64,000 nt of DNA from Saccharina japonica (GCA_008828725.1 MEHQ01000337.1:250153-314152); one strand, 5' to 3'; positions 34,901-41,066 are shown, counted from the stretch's first letter. Numbers and translations: made by a program. Notes: generated from the letters alone by a model not told the origin.

Positions 34901-35447
34901 CGGTTCTTATATTTCGGTATAGAGTGGTCCATAAGAAATTCGAGCTTGGTCCAAAACTAGAGATTCTTGAGTGGTCTCGCATACCAAAATAAGAAACAGG
35001 GAGAGATGAAGCATACTCGTACTGGTCTTGATCGCCCCTTTTACTGCTGCTGCTGTGGAAAGTCTGAACAAAGTCCAGTCCAAACTCTCAAATACCGGTG
35101 AGCTTTTTTAAAAAAAGGACCGACTTTTTTTGGAGTTTTTCGACTTTTTCCCGCCTATACTCGTATATACGTACTGCACAAAAAATATTATTTAAATAAA
35201 CAACGGTTCACAGCAGTTCGGTTCGGTGATCATACTCCAAGTTCGTCCAACCAGAAAAAAAGGGAAAAAAGAGAGAGGAAGCGGGAAAGAAGAGAACACG
35301 AAGAGGAATAGAAAGAAAGGGACGGCTGCAAGCACAGCAACACAGCAGGGAGAGATGGGGGGGGGGGGGGGCAACTCGAGCTGGCTCCGCAGCAACCTCC
35401 TTACCAGTGTTCCCGATGATGATGTACTTGAACAGCAGTGTAGGCAT
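10812..35447 (-). CDS. Rab2-like small GTPase, six exons (spliced span)
   Basis: Exons, in order on the minus strand: 35405-35447, 19458-19573, 16297-16352, 15037-15198, 13786-13906, 10812-10925. They join in frame to 203 residues. P-loop GNTAVGKS is at 12-19, switch I TIGVEF at 37-42, WDTAGQE at 59-65, NKAD at 119-122, SAR at 149-151, and Cys-Cys at 199-200 in the end ECCEGV, a CCxxx geranylgeranylation motif. GQESFxSITRSYYRG and HDxTIGVEFGA are Rab2 hallmarks. Rab2 proteins act in ER-Golgi and late endosomal traffic. All five introns are GT-AG (phases 1, 0, 2, 2, 0), and the 203-residue length fits the family (about 210). Oddities: Ala15 at the Ras Gly13 position (as in Rab5) and SAR for SAK. 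Rab4 or Rab14 paralogy is less likely. Expression is not shown by sequence. Confidence 0.9.
11392..11600. repeat. GATC-rich tandem array
   Basis: About seven units of roughly 30 bp built from AGATCATCTACAGATAGATC and ATGATCTAGATAATC, in Rab intron-free 3' proximal sequence of intron 5. Related single blocks recur at about 11800-11825, 27075-27115 and 29990-30080, so the unit is also dispersed. Confidence 0.75.
12014..12217 (+). mobile_element. Tourist/Harbinger-like MITE with TTA duplication
   Basis: Starts GGGCCCGTTTTAACG and ends ATATGGGCCC, with TTA at 12011-12013 and 12218-12220. It forms a long hairpin: AAGCGGACTAG..TTTTCATTGGTC is mirrored by GACCAATGAAAAGCGAATTT. GC-rich termini plus a TTA/TAA duplication point to PIF/Harbinger. 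The right terminus has drifted. Confidence 0.8.
12362..12453. mobile_element. TTAA-flanked mini-element (piggyBac-like), GGACTGCAGTCC subtype
   Basis: Ends CCTTCATCGTAGGACTGGAG and GGGACTGCAGTCCTAAAAGGG; flanks TCAA (mutated) and TTAA. It is near-palindromic, with GGGGACAAATTACTTAG in one arm and TTTGTCCCC in the other. It interrupts the MITE at 11992-12473. Confidence 0.75.
12600..12785. repeat. 28-bp tandem repeat
   Basis: About six units containing CAGTTTCTGGGCGTGGTTTT and CTCAGAGT, head to tail, with mild divergence. It lies in Rab intron 5. Confidence 0.8.
12805..12884. mobile_element. TTAA-flanked mini-element
   Basis: CCCATTCAGAACTG at the left and CCGTCCTTAAGGGG at the right, followed by TTAA; the left TTAA has decayed to TCGA. 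It shares the interior ACTAGTTCCAAGTAGTTTGT with the other copies. Confidence 0.75.
13119..13348 (+). mobile_element. G-run family element, longest copy type
   Basis: A 10-G run, then GTACTCATG, CGTAGTCGTATGACCATAGA, GGGACGGAGCACGC, TTTTCACCAACCAGGCAGAC, GCTGCATCCTGCTGAGAACC, GGCGGACTTGCATATG and CAGCTTCAATGAG-like text. CTGGTGGGG occurs on both flanks. It lies in Rab intron 5. Confidence 0.65.
13786..13906 (-). CDS. Rab2-like exon 5
   Basis: The acceptor GCAATTAG completes Lys126, then RCVTEAEGQAFATKHGLLFM and SARNSAQVEQAFIGTAER. The donor is GTGAGC. It contains the G5 loop and helix alpha-5. Confidence 0.9.
14102..14515 (+). mobile_element. three G-run family elements in series
   Basis: A partial copy (14102-14181), a near-full copy (14182-14418) and a short copy (14419-14515), each restarting with a G run and CCCATGTC or GTGCATGG. 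They lie in Rab intron 4 and explain the open frames there. Confidence 0.6.
15037..15198 (-). CDS. Rab2-like exon 4
   Basis: The acceptor TTCCACAG precedes R-SYYRGTDGCLLVFDITDR. Then come RWLDEARTN and MLIANKADLAD, ending at donor GTGAGA. It holds the inter-switch end and the NKxD guanine-specificity motif. Confidence 0.92.
15257..15440. repeat. 93-bp tandem duplication in Rab intron 3
   Basis: AAATGCGAGCTCTCAAG, a TATATA run, CCAGGTATATACCTCGTAC and CCCTTTTGTTTTACTGGTGA occur twice about 93 bp apart, with few differences. Confidence 0.85.
15661..15765. mobile_element. TA-flanked MITE, TTACGGxGGACCATAG family
   Basis: Ends TAACGGGGGGCCATAGTAA and TTTACTATGGTCCTCCGTAA; flanks TA and TA. Interior GCCTATATATTTCCCTATTT. 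Related copies are at 16943, 30465, 33219 and 61909. Confidence 0.75.
16297..16352 (-). CDS. Rab2-like exon 3
   Basis: The acceptor TTTCTTCAG precedes VKLEIWDTAGQESFLSIT and two bases of Arg72. The donor is GTGCGC. It carries the DxxGQ motif with catalytic Gln64. Confidence 0.92.
16541..16752 (-). mobile_element. tRNA-derived SINE, 5'-truncated copy
   Basis: Minus orientation: the T-rich stretch at 16551-16570 is the A-rich tail. It is followed (reading plus) by TTATCTTCGCCCCTCC, TAACTCAAGATCCGGGGT, CAAAGTAGGC, TCCTCCTCCCCCACGA and CTCGTCGGCTCGCATCG. It matches the fuller copy at 31046-31377. It sits in Rab intron 2 in the sense orientation. Confidence 0.7.
16846..16927. mobile_element. TTAA-flanked mini-element
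   Basis: 82 bp, CCCCTCAAGAACTGG to CAGTTCTGAATGGG, flanked by TTAA at 16842-16845 and 16928-16931. It is one of the cleanest copies. Confidence 0.85.
16943..17118. mobile_element. TA-flanked MITE, TTACGG family, internally duplicated
   Basis: The left end ATACGGGGGACTATAGTAAA follows TA; the right end GTGTGGTCCCCCGCAA precedes TA. The block AATAGGACCAAATA..TATAGGTTTG appears twice inside. Confidence 0.65.
17288..17630. repeat. (GTT)n/(GGT)n microsatellite tract
   Basis: Long GTT-rich then GGT-rich triplets, with shorter related blocks at 16420-16500. They produce open frames of poly-Gln, poly-His or poly-Val type on one strand or the other. No gene is supported. Confidence 0.85.
17925..18155. 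mobile_element. two opposed G-run family elements
   Basis: 17925-17990 is minus orientation (GTACTCATGTTGTGCATGG on the minus strand). 18045-18155 is plus orientation, TTTGTTGCTTGCC subtype, with ATTTGACCAATTGACCACGC and GAGACGGAGCAC. Confidence 0.55.
18245..18412. mobile_element. TA-flanked MITE, CAGGACACC family
   Basis: 168 bp. Ends CAGGACACCTAATAAGAAAC and GTTTCTTATTGGGCGTCCTG are inverted copies, and TA flanks both sides. Related copies are at 22463-22628 and 58070-58197. TA plus CAG termini suggest Tc1/mariner type. Confidence 0.8.
18496..18763. mobile_element. hAT-like MITE
   Basis: Starts TAGGGCTGGGCACTGGCTGA and ends TGCCAGTGCCCAGCCCTA. The longer sister copy at 27247-27918 has a perfect 8-bp duplication; here the flanking 8-mers have diverged (CTAAAAAT, CTGAAACG). 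Confidence 0.75.
18880..19271 (+). mobile_element. GACGC-family MITE, left end lost
   Basis: It begins near CACCATGTTAATTCTGAGGG and ends CTCTATCGTAGCAAGCGTC. GTAGTCACTTAAGG, AAAACTGATTTTGG and GATTTTGGGTAAGGAGCCC are in place. It is longer than usual, from an internal extra segment at about 18985-19090. Confidence 0.65.
19458..19573 (-). CDS. Rab2-like exon 2
   Basis: The acceptor GTGGCAG precedes CT GTT GGG AAG AGT, completing the P-loop as A-VGKS. It continues with AILLQFTERQFRDAHD, TIGVEFGAK and DVSIGDAQ, ending at donor GTGAGG. It contains the nucleotide-binding loop and switch I. Confidence 0.92.
19574..19815 (-). promoter_or_regulatory. very long pyrimidine tract before Rab exon 2
   Basis: On the minus strand about 240 nt upstream of the exon 2 acceptor are almost entirely C and T (runs of 8-14 C, then TTTTTTCTTT). 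A polypyrimidine tract is needed for 3' splice-site recognition but is normally 10-30 nt. The length here is exceptional and follows a 15.8-kb intron. The plus strand is a G-rich run that could form quadruplexes. Confidence 0.45.
19945..20135 (+). mobile_element. G-run family elements, two subtypes joined
   Basis: The ATTTGACCATTGACCAC subtype ends in CGAGACGGAGCACGGGG and a G run. It is followed directly by a CATGGCCGTAGTCGTATGAC copy reaching CACCAAGCGCGAAGCGCC. Confidence 0.6.
20814..21055. repeat. (GTT)n/(GGT)n microsatellite
   Basis: An irregular GTTGTTGGTGTTG triplet tract. A second triplet tract, (TAC)n, lies at about 21285-21375. Both create homopolymeric open frames only. Confidence 0.85.
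21380..22460. other. unassigned intronic DNA with an ATCGATA-rich block
   Basis: 22010-22290 is rich in TATCGATA and TTCGATAT and shares TACATCGAAG..TTCAGT with 63085-63115 and with 28130-28330. It is probably an old dispersed repeat. No exon is supported. Confidence 0.4.
22463..22628. mobile_element. TA-type MITE, CAGGRCACC family
   Basis: Ends CAGGGCACCTGATAAGAAA and TTGTTAGGTGTCCTG; TA on the right, TG on the left. It is 166 bp and matches 18245-18412 along its length. Confidence 0.75.
23048..23402. mobile_element. MITE with ATGYCAGGAGACG termini
   Basis: The left end ATGCCAGGAGACGACGG and the right end GCCCGTCTCCTGACA are inverted. The second copy (55459-55615) shares the ends and the CTTGACTGACGG motif. 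Confidence 0.6.
24130..24790. repeat. tandem repeat of about 83 bp
   Basis: Four to five units containing GATCGAGACACTATATACGG, GTAGTCGGGTAGCTTCGGTA and CAGCAGAGCCAAATACCCAG, followed by TACCCGGTACACAAC. The earlier units are more diverged. It is intronic and non-coding. Confidence 0.8.
24842..26270. other. intronic DNA, one half TTAA element and repeat scraps
   Basis: 24842-24905 is a truncated TTAA element (TTAACCCTTTCAGGACTGCA). 25680-25760 carries the GCGATCGAAGTATCCCACTC motif of the palindrome at 29636. No coding exon was recognised. Confidence 0.5.
26271..26608 (-). mobile_element. mariner-like MITE broken by two TTAA elements
   Basis: The left end ACAGTACGCGACAGATGTTA and the right end CATCTGTCGCGTACTG bracket GGCCAAAAATAAGAGGTTC, which is continuous with TTAACATCTGTCG in copies elsewhere. 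Two head-to-tail TTAA elements (26435-26504, 26509-26588) sit at that TTAA. Confidence 0.8.
26435..26588. mobile_element. two TTAA mini-elements sharing a central TTAA
   Basis: TTAA at 26431 and 26505, TTAT at 26589. Each has CCCATTCAGAACTGAA on the left and (G)GACCAGTT on the right. Chained insertion at one target is also seen at 32722-33090. Confidence 0.8.
27247..27918. mobile_element. hAT-like element with perfect 8-bp TSD
   Basis: The left end TAGGGCTGGGCACTAGCTGA follows GCAATAGA; the right end CAGTGCCCAGCAGTA precedes GCAATAGA (27919-27926). hAT elements make 8-bp duplications and often start (T/C)AGGGCTGGGC. Compared with 18496-18763 there is an extra segment of about 420 bp (about 27300-27715) containing a (CT)n run, possibly a later insertion such as a solo LTR; this is unproven. 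No transposase is encoded. Confidence 0.8.
28715..28858. repeat. CAA and GGT triplet tracts
   Basis: CAACAACAA then ACCACGACC then GGTGGTGG. A second (GGT)n tract at 29040-29112 lies directly beyond the MITE 28860-29033, so the MITE split a triplet array. Confidence 0.8.
28860..29033 (+). mobile_element. mariner-like MITE, intact reference copy
   Basis: 174 bp. Starts CAGTACGCGACATATG and ends CATCTGTCGCGTACTG, with TA at 28858-28859 and 29034-29035. It serves as the empty site proving the nested insertions at 12.0 and 26.4 kb. The G/C-rich GGT array flanks it on both sides. Confidence 0.85.
29203..29560 (+). mobile_element. tRNA-derived SINE carrying a G-run element
   Basis: The head GGTCGCTCCGGTGGTCTAAT is A-box-like. 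The body includes CGCCGAGAGCGCTTAGCG, CGACGAGG and GTGACCCCGGATCTGAGTTG, and the tail GAAAGGAAAAGACAATGAACG. The insertion 29406-29475 splits it at AACGTACT. Confidence 0.65.
29406..29475 (+). mobile_element. G-run element with A-tail and 8-bp TSD
   Basis: 70 bp starting GGGGAGGGGGGGGGG, then GTACTCATGGCATGCC, ending GGGGAGAAAAA. AACGTACT lies at 29398-29405 and 29476-29483. The A-tail plus a direct duplication fits target-primed retroposition. This is the clearest boundary evidence for the family. Confidence 0.75.
29636..29791. mobile_element. 156-bp inverted-repeat element
   Basis: The left arm ..GAGGATTTCGTCGAAGCTCA..GCTGAGTGTAAAACTTCGATCG is mirrored in the right arm. Single arms occur at 19310-19375, 25680-25760 and 53605-53690, so it is a dispersed palindromic MITE. 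Confidence 0.7.
29990..30930. other. intronic DNA with GATCTAGATCATC block and a TTACGG-family copy
   Basis: 29990-30080 carries the GATC-type unit of 11.4 kb. About 30465-30565 is a TTACGG-family MITE (ATTACGGGTGACCATA to TTTACTATGGTCCCCCATA). No exon was recognised. Confidence 0.5.
31046..31377 (-). mobile_element. tRNA-derived SINE, near full length
   Basis: On the minus strand: the head GGTCGCCCCGGTAGACC, a B-box-like GTTCGAATCCCACC about 50 nt later, then CGCCTTCGTGGCG, GTCGACGAGGGAAG, GCGATAAAAATGCAAGG, GAGGAGGGAGAGGAGCC and GACCCGGATCTGAG, and a tail GATAATGAATGGGAC followed by an A run. The T arm does not pair as in a real tRNA, so it is tRNA-derived, not a tRNA gene. It splits an older repeat (GGATGAAGAACCGGC..CTGGATGTCGACGGG) that is continuous at 20570-20640. 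Confidence 0.75.
31845..31920. mobile_element. short palindromic element, CCGAAATATAAGCACCG family
   Basis: TGTCCCGATATATAAGCACC at the left is mirrored by TTCTTATATTTCGGGACAGA. Sister copies are at 33428-33498, 34855-34927 and 62653-62731, about 75-80 bp each. Confidence 0.7.
32722..33090. mobile_element. chain of TTAA mini-elements
   Basis: Four to five elements head to tail, adjacent ones sharing a single TTAA (or TCAA). The clearest is 32930-33008, with TTAA at 32926 and 33009. Repeated CAGTTCTGAATGGGTTAA junctions show either serial insertion into terminal TTAA sites or tandem amplification. Confidence 0.8.
33219..33328. mobile_element. TA-flanked MITE, TTACGG family
   Basis: TA at 33217-33218 and 33329-33330. 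TTACGGGGTGGGCTAATG is left, TACTATGGTCCTCCGTAA right; interior CCTATACATTTCCCTATTTT. Confidence 0.8.
33490..33717 (+). mobile_element. tRNA-derived SINE, 5'-truncated
   Basis: GAGTCGACGAGAAAAGAAGG, CTTGTCGCGATAGAATTGCA, GAGATGAGCCTACTTTGAGA, GATAATGAAAGGAATGAAC and then an A-rich tail GAAGAAAAAAGAAAAAAGAA. It is immediately preceded by a palindromic mini-element (33428-33498). Confidence 0.7.
34026..34197. mobile_element. two adjacent TTAA-type mini-elements, worn
   Basis: CCCATTCAGAACGC..ACCAGTTATAAACCC, then a second with AGTGCTCCAGTG..GGGACTGTAGTCCTAAAAGGG. The TTAA borders are partly mutated. Confidence 0.55.
34670..34758. mobile_element. TTAA-flanked palindromic element, intact
   Basis: CCCTATTAGAACTGCAGTCC at the left and GGACTGCAGTCCTAAAAGGG at the right, with TTAA at 34666-34669 and 34759-34762. 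It is nearly self-complementary over its whole length and is the best reference for the GGACTGCAGTCC subtype. Confidence 0.85.
34855..34927. mobile_element. short palindromic element, CCGAAATATAAG family
   Basis: CTGTCCCGAAATATAAGCAC is mirrored by CGGTTCTTATATTTCGGTAT. It lies in Rab intron 1, about 500 bp inside the 5' splice site. Confidence 0.7.
35405..35447 (-). CDS. Rab2-like exon 1
   Basis: ATG at 35447-35445 encodes MPTLLFKYIIIGNT plus the first base of codon 15. The donor GTAAGG begins at 35404. The start context is CTACCATGC. No upstream in-frame extension is needed: Rab2 also begins a few residues before FKYIIIG. Confidence 0.85.
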
Positions 35448-36310
35448 GGTAGCTCCTCCCCTGTGCTATCTCCTCTCCCAAAGCTGCCAGCCCGCTTTTG
35501 CTCCTTCCCCCTCTTGAGCCGATCGGTTCTCCCTCCAGCAGCGGCCCCACAGCAATCAAAAGCCGATCAGAAGAACAACAAAACTAGCGTTCCAGCGCTA
35601 AGTCAACGCGGCAGGCTTGTCCCGCCGAGTCGGGCGGGGGGGGGGGCGGGGGGGCTGCTCTGGCCGTCCCAGGCACGAGCTGGATCCGCGCACAGGGATG
35701 TCGCAAAAGCTCAGGAACAACGAAATGTAGGCAGCGCGAACAGAGAAGCAAGAAGCGTGGACCTGTTCCAGGTGATGCAATCGAACCAGGACACGCGAGG
35801 TCTGGGCTACGATCTGCTGCGTGGGATAAGCCGAGGTCGATGCTGGTGTCAGCTTCGTGCTGTCGGTGGGGGTACGCGGAAAGGGGCTGCTTCTCTAGTG
35901 TAGGCGAAGAGAGGACCAGGCTTGCGCTGGCGGGAGATCGAGCACTCGAGAGAAAAAGTCGGTTTGTGCTCCGATATCGATACGCCTCGAGAGTTTGCAT
36001 AAAACCCTCGTAAAAAATGAAAATATAATCCAATGAGGATGAAGAAAGAGAAATCCTCATTGATATAATCATCCCTACCGTAGACTCTTTTTGTATGATG
36101 AGGATGATGATGAGAACGATGAGTATTTGCGAGCATACCGCCGCGCTGCTGATGCAGCTGCAGCGGCGGAGAAGAAGAGGCAACATCATATAAAGAAGAA
36201 CCGTAATGATGGTATATGTATTGCTCACAGCCGTTGTGTGTGTGCTAGTACGGTTATGAAGCCTGATGCATGTCATACCTACGAGCAGCAGCAGTAGAAC
36301 ACAATGAAAT
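35448..36310. promoter_or_regulatory. 5' flank of the Rab2-like gene
   Basis: Immediately upstream of the Rab start there is GC-rich, largely repeat-free sequence with a G12-G13 run near 35637-35655. Opposed 225- and 230-codon frames overlap here, but neither has a domain and both are low complexity. Position makes it the likely 5' UTR and promoter. I see no convincing TATA box. Confidence 0.35.
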
Positions 36311-37284
36311 TACCGTTTTATATTTTTACTTTCTGCCGTTGGCACGAGGTTTGGCCGCCTAAAGCACGCCACACATACTATTAATAACCGCACACCACGA
36401 ACCAGCTATGCGCAGACACCCGGCGACACACAGCGTAGCAACCATACACACGTAGCTGCTGGGCATATAACTTGCTTACGCGCACAACAACGCTACGCGC
36501 AATTGATTTGCAGTCGTCGCCGTTCCATTAATTCCACACATACTACAACAGGAGTATTTTCTGTAGTATTTTGTCCCCCTTTTGGGGCCACCCCCACCTC
36601 GATATTTTTACCAAAGAATGACTTTTATTTGGTGTGTTCTCAACCGTCTATCTATGCATGTACGCATGTATATGTACCATGTACCATACGAGCAACGTGA
36701 GCGCCCAACACTGCGCGTAGTATCACATACATATTGCGCCCGCCCGTGCCGTGCGATTCCTTGCATTCTAACTCGGACAACACCCACCCGTTGAATCGTG
36801 TCCCCCAAAATATCGCGCACAGTATTATAGTAGGGGCCGTTGCTGCTGTAGTAGTATTCGTCACATTTTCTTATCGTCAAATTTCTCCTCCGATGAAGTA
36901 TTATAAAGTCCCAAAAGAGGGTTGGCCTCTGAGTGTTTCGTCCTTCCATGCATGTATGAAGCACTACGTGCTACGACTACTAATAATGTACTGGCTGTCT
37001 GTGTGGTACTGGTTGTCTGTGTGCGTTCTTCACCCAGTCCACCTGTCGATATCCAGCACAACCAGTCAGCGTCCGTACCGGTCCCTCCATCCCAGAGAGA
37101 TACAAGCTCTGTGTGGTCACAAAACTGTACGACAGAAATAAACTACATTCTCGAAGTATGACCTTTGTTACGCAGTAAAGCAGAGAGTATAGACAATGCA
37201 ATAATCGCTTTTCGCTCTCTATCTACTATGATATATGAAGTATCGGATTGAAATGAACCGAGGCCTCTCAGCAGTCACGGCTGA
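36311..37284. other. no recognised gene
   Basis: 37025-37135 is a reversed copy of the repeat shared by 20510-20640, 30930-31045 and 59030-59150 (GAGCTTGTATCTCTCTGGGA on the minus strand). Otherwise unassigned. Confidence 0.4.
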
Positions 37285-37375
37285 AGACTCTACCGAAGGT
37301 ACTCTACCGAAGGTACTCTGCCGAAGGTACTCTACCGAAGGTACTCTACCGACGAAGGTACTCTACCGAAGGTTA
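37285..37375. repeat. 14-bp tandem repeat
   Basis: About six copies of TACTCTACCGAAGG, nearly perfect. Confidence 0.9.
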
Positions 37376-37379
37376 TTAT

Positions 37380-37460
37380 CCCCCCCCCCGAGTTGATGCA
37401 AGGGTCTATGGTCATACGACTACGGCCGTGCACGACATGAGTACCCCCCCCCCCCCCCGG
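37380..37460 (-). mobile_element. G-run family element
   Basis: Minus strand: 14-15 G, then GTACTCATGTCGTGCACGG, then CGTAGTCGTATGACCATAGA and CCCTTGCATC. A second C run at its other side gives homopolymers at both ends. Confidence 0.6.
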
Positions 37461-37724
37461 TGTTAATTCCAGTGTATATCAATAAGGCATGCACAACTGT
37501 ATCATCAGAGATTATAAGGATGCCAAAAAAACGGTAAAATAATAAATGCATTAAACAAAACAAAATAAGCCGATTATTGATGCGCTGTACATAATACGCT
37601 CCCGCGTCAATGAAAAAAAGTAGTTGGGAGTGTGGAACGGTCCGTTTTCCCACAACACTCGCCGTTCTAGTGTATTTCCAGGTGCTTGGGTTTTCTTAAC
37701 GGGGGTGCCTGGGTGGGTGCTATA

Positions 37725-38165
37725 ACGTTGTGTTCTTTCCACACGGTCGTTTCGAACTTCTGGAACCACTCTTTAAATTCCGCGTTTGGTTCCACTATTT
37801 CTGCCCGATATTACTGCAATACGTTGTGTTCTTTCCACACGGTCGTTTCGAACTTCTGGAACCACTCTTGAAATTCCGCGTTTGGTTCCACTATTTCTGC
37901 CCGATATTACTGTAATAATATCTGGATTTATTACCTGGCTGCGCATTTCAACACTAACTTCTTCAGCGTATGTATGACGCTTTTCCGAACTTCGAATCTC
38001 GCGGTGAATCTCCCTTTCCCTCTCTGTCTTTCTTGTCTAGATGTATTGCCTGGCTGTGGGTTAAATAGTGCATTTCAACACTACTAACTTCAGCGTATAT
38101 GTATGACGCTTTCCCGAATTTCGAATCTCGCCGTGAATCTCCCTCTCCCTCTCTTCCCGTCTTTC
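37725..38165. repeat. two consecutive tandem duplications
   Basis: A 95-bp unit (ACGTTGTGTTCTTTCCACAC through CTGCCCGATATTACTG) occurs twice at 37725-37918. A unit of about 124 bp (GCATTTCAACACTA, GTATGACGCTTT, TCCCTCTCTT) occurs twice at 37947-38165. Confidence 0.85.
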
Positions 38166-38570
38166 TCATTATGTTATTATTATTAAATACGTGATAATGA
38201 CATACGAAGTACATGTTATTTGCCTTCCGACAATGTGCAGGGCAAAACTCATTCAGAATGAACGCAATAATATCCTTGCCACCATGATCGAATATACTTA
38301 TCATAGCTATGTACAGAGTAAAAGAGTATGACAATATAATATGTCATATGTACAACACTGACTAGGGGACCTTTTTGGAGACATGTATGCCCCAATGATT
38401 CAGTTCCGTACTACGAATAGAGCAGTATCTATGTCAAGTAGTAGACGTACAGTGAGTAATATCAAACTGTTTTTTTCACGATTTGTGCTTCTTTGTGTTC
38501 CTACTTTTTTTTTCCTCTGTTCAACACGTGTAATAATAGTATGTCGTGTCTGCCGTACTCCGTACGCGAT

Positions 38571-38757
38571 GTCACCGGAGTTCCACAAAGACTTTGCCGC
38601 TTTCACAAAATTAACTGCATCGGAGGCATCTAACGAAAAGGTCTCTAACATGCTAATGGATAAAGTTTATCGCTCTCACGAAGGCCGCAGGGAACACATA
38701 CATGGCCCCAACACAAACAGAAACAAACGCGGCACCAAAAATACCAAGACAGGGTGA
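38571..38757 (+). CDS. possible exon, unknown (weak)
   Basis: ATG at 38571 opens 61 codons with a coding-like texture, including SPEFHKDFAAFTKL and EKVSNMLMDKVYRSHEG, ending near a possible donor GGGTGAAG at about 38752. The frame is open upstream to 38383, through a T-rich stretch. The antisense strand is open too. No homology is recognised. Confidence 0.2.
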
Positions 38758-39947
38758 AGTATACCGGTGGAACAAACCACCCCTGGCCGAGAGACCTCAG
38801 TTCGTTCTAATCCAATACATACAGAGTGGAGGCGAAGCGAGACACCCCAGTACAATCGCACGACACGTTTTGTGGCATAATAAATAATAAGGTGCTGCTT
38901 CTTGCTTTTATGGCACGTAAATACCAAATGCCGGTACGAAATACCGAGCATATACTCGTACCTTGCTATATAGGGTAGCACAGCAATATTCTTGTTGCGA
39001 TCACCGTTGGATGCAAAAGGTTCGAACCCGTGTCCTCACCAACACTGCTGTGACGCCAATCAGCGTGAAACGATACGATGCTGTATAGAAGGTACATCAT
39101 ATTATATTAGTCTACAACTAACTGTATGAGAGGAGGCAGCAGTACAGCATACACATACACAGAGAGAGGGGCAAGATCATAGGAAACAGGAAATCTGGTT
39201 CATGCTGGATTTTTTATTTTGTGAGTGACGAGTACTATTAATATATATCTTCAGTATGAAAGTATAGTAGCAACGTGATTAAGGCTTAGAACCTCATCGT
39301 CGCACGGTCCATCCTCAGGCAACCTTGAGTCTACAGTATGTAGCCTATAACAACAGTATAACACTGATGTAGGCTAGCGATCGCCGCTGATCACGCTTTC
39401 TCCGTCCGAAAATCTTCATGGCGTCCCCCAAAACGTTAACCTCATTTTCTTGTTCTCAACGTTCTTTCTTATTCGTGGGCTGGTGGGCCTATACTGCTTG
39501 TATACTACTAATACTGTACCTCCACGACGACAGCAGCAGTACTGTGCCTACTTACTATGCCTACTGGGTACTACAAACTACTGGTGTGGTGCAGTTTGTC
39601 ACTGGTGGTGCTGAATCATTCACACCACGTATGGGAATACCCTATAGCTGATTGCTTCGCCCTGCTGCCTCCGTGGGCTGAAGGGGGCGAGAGAGAGAGA
39701 GAGAGCGGGTCCACTTTGTTTAACCCTTTTATCCATTCACTGCACTAAAAAGGTCCACAGTTAATTGTAGGCCAGTGCTATATACCATAGATAGGTACAT
39801 ATACGACTTATTTGCCAAAACACTTACTGCTGTGACTGTGACACGGCAATAACGTCACGGTAACGGTGGTGGCGTACGTCCTGCCGACGACGCCATGTGG
39901 TAATAGGACTGGGCGAGACACAGAACATATCCTTGCACGTTTGCCTA
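38758..39947. other. no recognised gene; B-box-like motif at about 39019
   Basis: AGGTTCGAACCCGTGTCC near 39018-39035 resembles a tRNA B box (minus GGGTTCGAACC), but no cloverleaf can be built. (AG)n lies near 39690. Otherwise unassigned. Confidence 0.4.
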
Positions 39948-39951
39948 TTAA

Positions 39952-40031
39952 CCCATTCAGACCTGCAAGAAATATCCCAAACTAACTCCAAGTATTTTGT
40001 CTCCAAATATGTCGGACTAGTTCTTAAGAGG
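39952..40031. mobile_element. TTAA-flanked mini-element
   Basis: 80 bp with TTAA at 39948-39951 and 40032-40035; CCCATTCAGACCTG left and CTAGTTCTTAAGAGG right. Confidence 0.8.
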
Positions 40032-40343
40032 TTAAGCATCCTTGGTGTTACTTACTTTCGCGTAGAATCAAGCGTATAAGAGAAACATCGATTACTATTC
40101 CCAGAGCCTTGATGACATCTGGCTTGGAAGGGCTTCACGTATGGCCCTCCCATCTTATATTTAAACCGAATACGAATGCCATCCAACAAATACGGAAACG
40201 GACCAATGACCTATAAATGAGGTAATTACCGGTCTTCCAAGGCCATAGTAGTCACAGCTCCCCACGTGGGGAGCTCAGTACTGTATGTCGCCATGACTTC
40301 GAAGAAGTTTGTTCACGGGCAACCCGATCAACATTTATTTGTA

Positions 40344-40534
40344 CAGAGTTAGTAGGCGACGTGAGTTAAGAATCTCTTATTTTTGGCCAGATTGGAATTC
40401 TTATTTATGTGAGACTCGGTGTGTTCCACACCATTTTCAGCACAAAGAGGTCGCATTATTATACCCCCCTCCCCCCCCCAACATCTCAGTCTCAATTTCT
40501 TAACTATCAGATTATTATCATCTGTCGCGTACTG
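40344..40534 (+). mobile_element. mariner-like MITE
   Basis: TA at 40342-40343 and 40535-40536. The left end CAGAGTTAGTAGGCGACG is worn; the right end CATCTGTCGCGTACTG is intact. The interior contains the undisturbed GAGTTAAGAATCTCTTATTT junction. Confidence 0.75.
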
Positions 40535-40535
40535 T

Positions 40536-41066
40536 ATGCGCTGGTCTTAAGAACAAATACTCTATACGATAGTAATTGTGTCCTATTCATGTTGTTAACA
40601 GTATAGCCGGTAGTTGCTCACTCGAAGAGCTCAAAACCAATCCCAGTGACAAAATATCGCCTCAGAAGGCAAACACTAACTGCAATCCCTATTACATATG
40701 ATTATTGTTACGTACTGCGTAGTAGCCATCGTTTATTTGTCGTGACTGGATAACTCGGATACATTATCTGTAGTATGCGTAGCTTGCTTCACCTTCTTCT
40801 TCTTCTTCTTCTTCTTCTTCTTTTCTTCTCTTCTATAAGAAGCTTTTCGTACAAGCTCACTTGACCCAGAGCTTCTAGCTTACCTACAGTTTACGCTGTG
40901 TGTCTTGACTCTTGGTCATCAGCAAGCGAGCCTACAGCGTACACACCAGCTATGAGCTGGTACACACGCTGAATCCACATTCCTATCAATGCCTATCAGG
41001 GTATTAAGTCTGACGAGGCTCCAAATTATCCGCGACGATACCCAACATCACCGGAATGCCATTGGC
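40536..41066. other. unassigned, with a (TTC)n run
   Basis: (TTC) repeated about 12 times near 40795-40832. No gene seen. Confidence 0.45.

Noticed and set aside
35226..36276. Opposed 225- and 230-codon frames
   Set aside because: Low complexity (Lys/Arg, Gly, Pro, Ser), overlapping on both strands, no domain. They lie across the first Rab exon and its 5' flank and are best explained by skewed composition.
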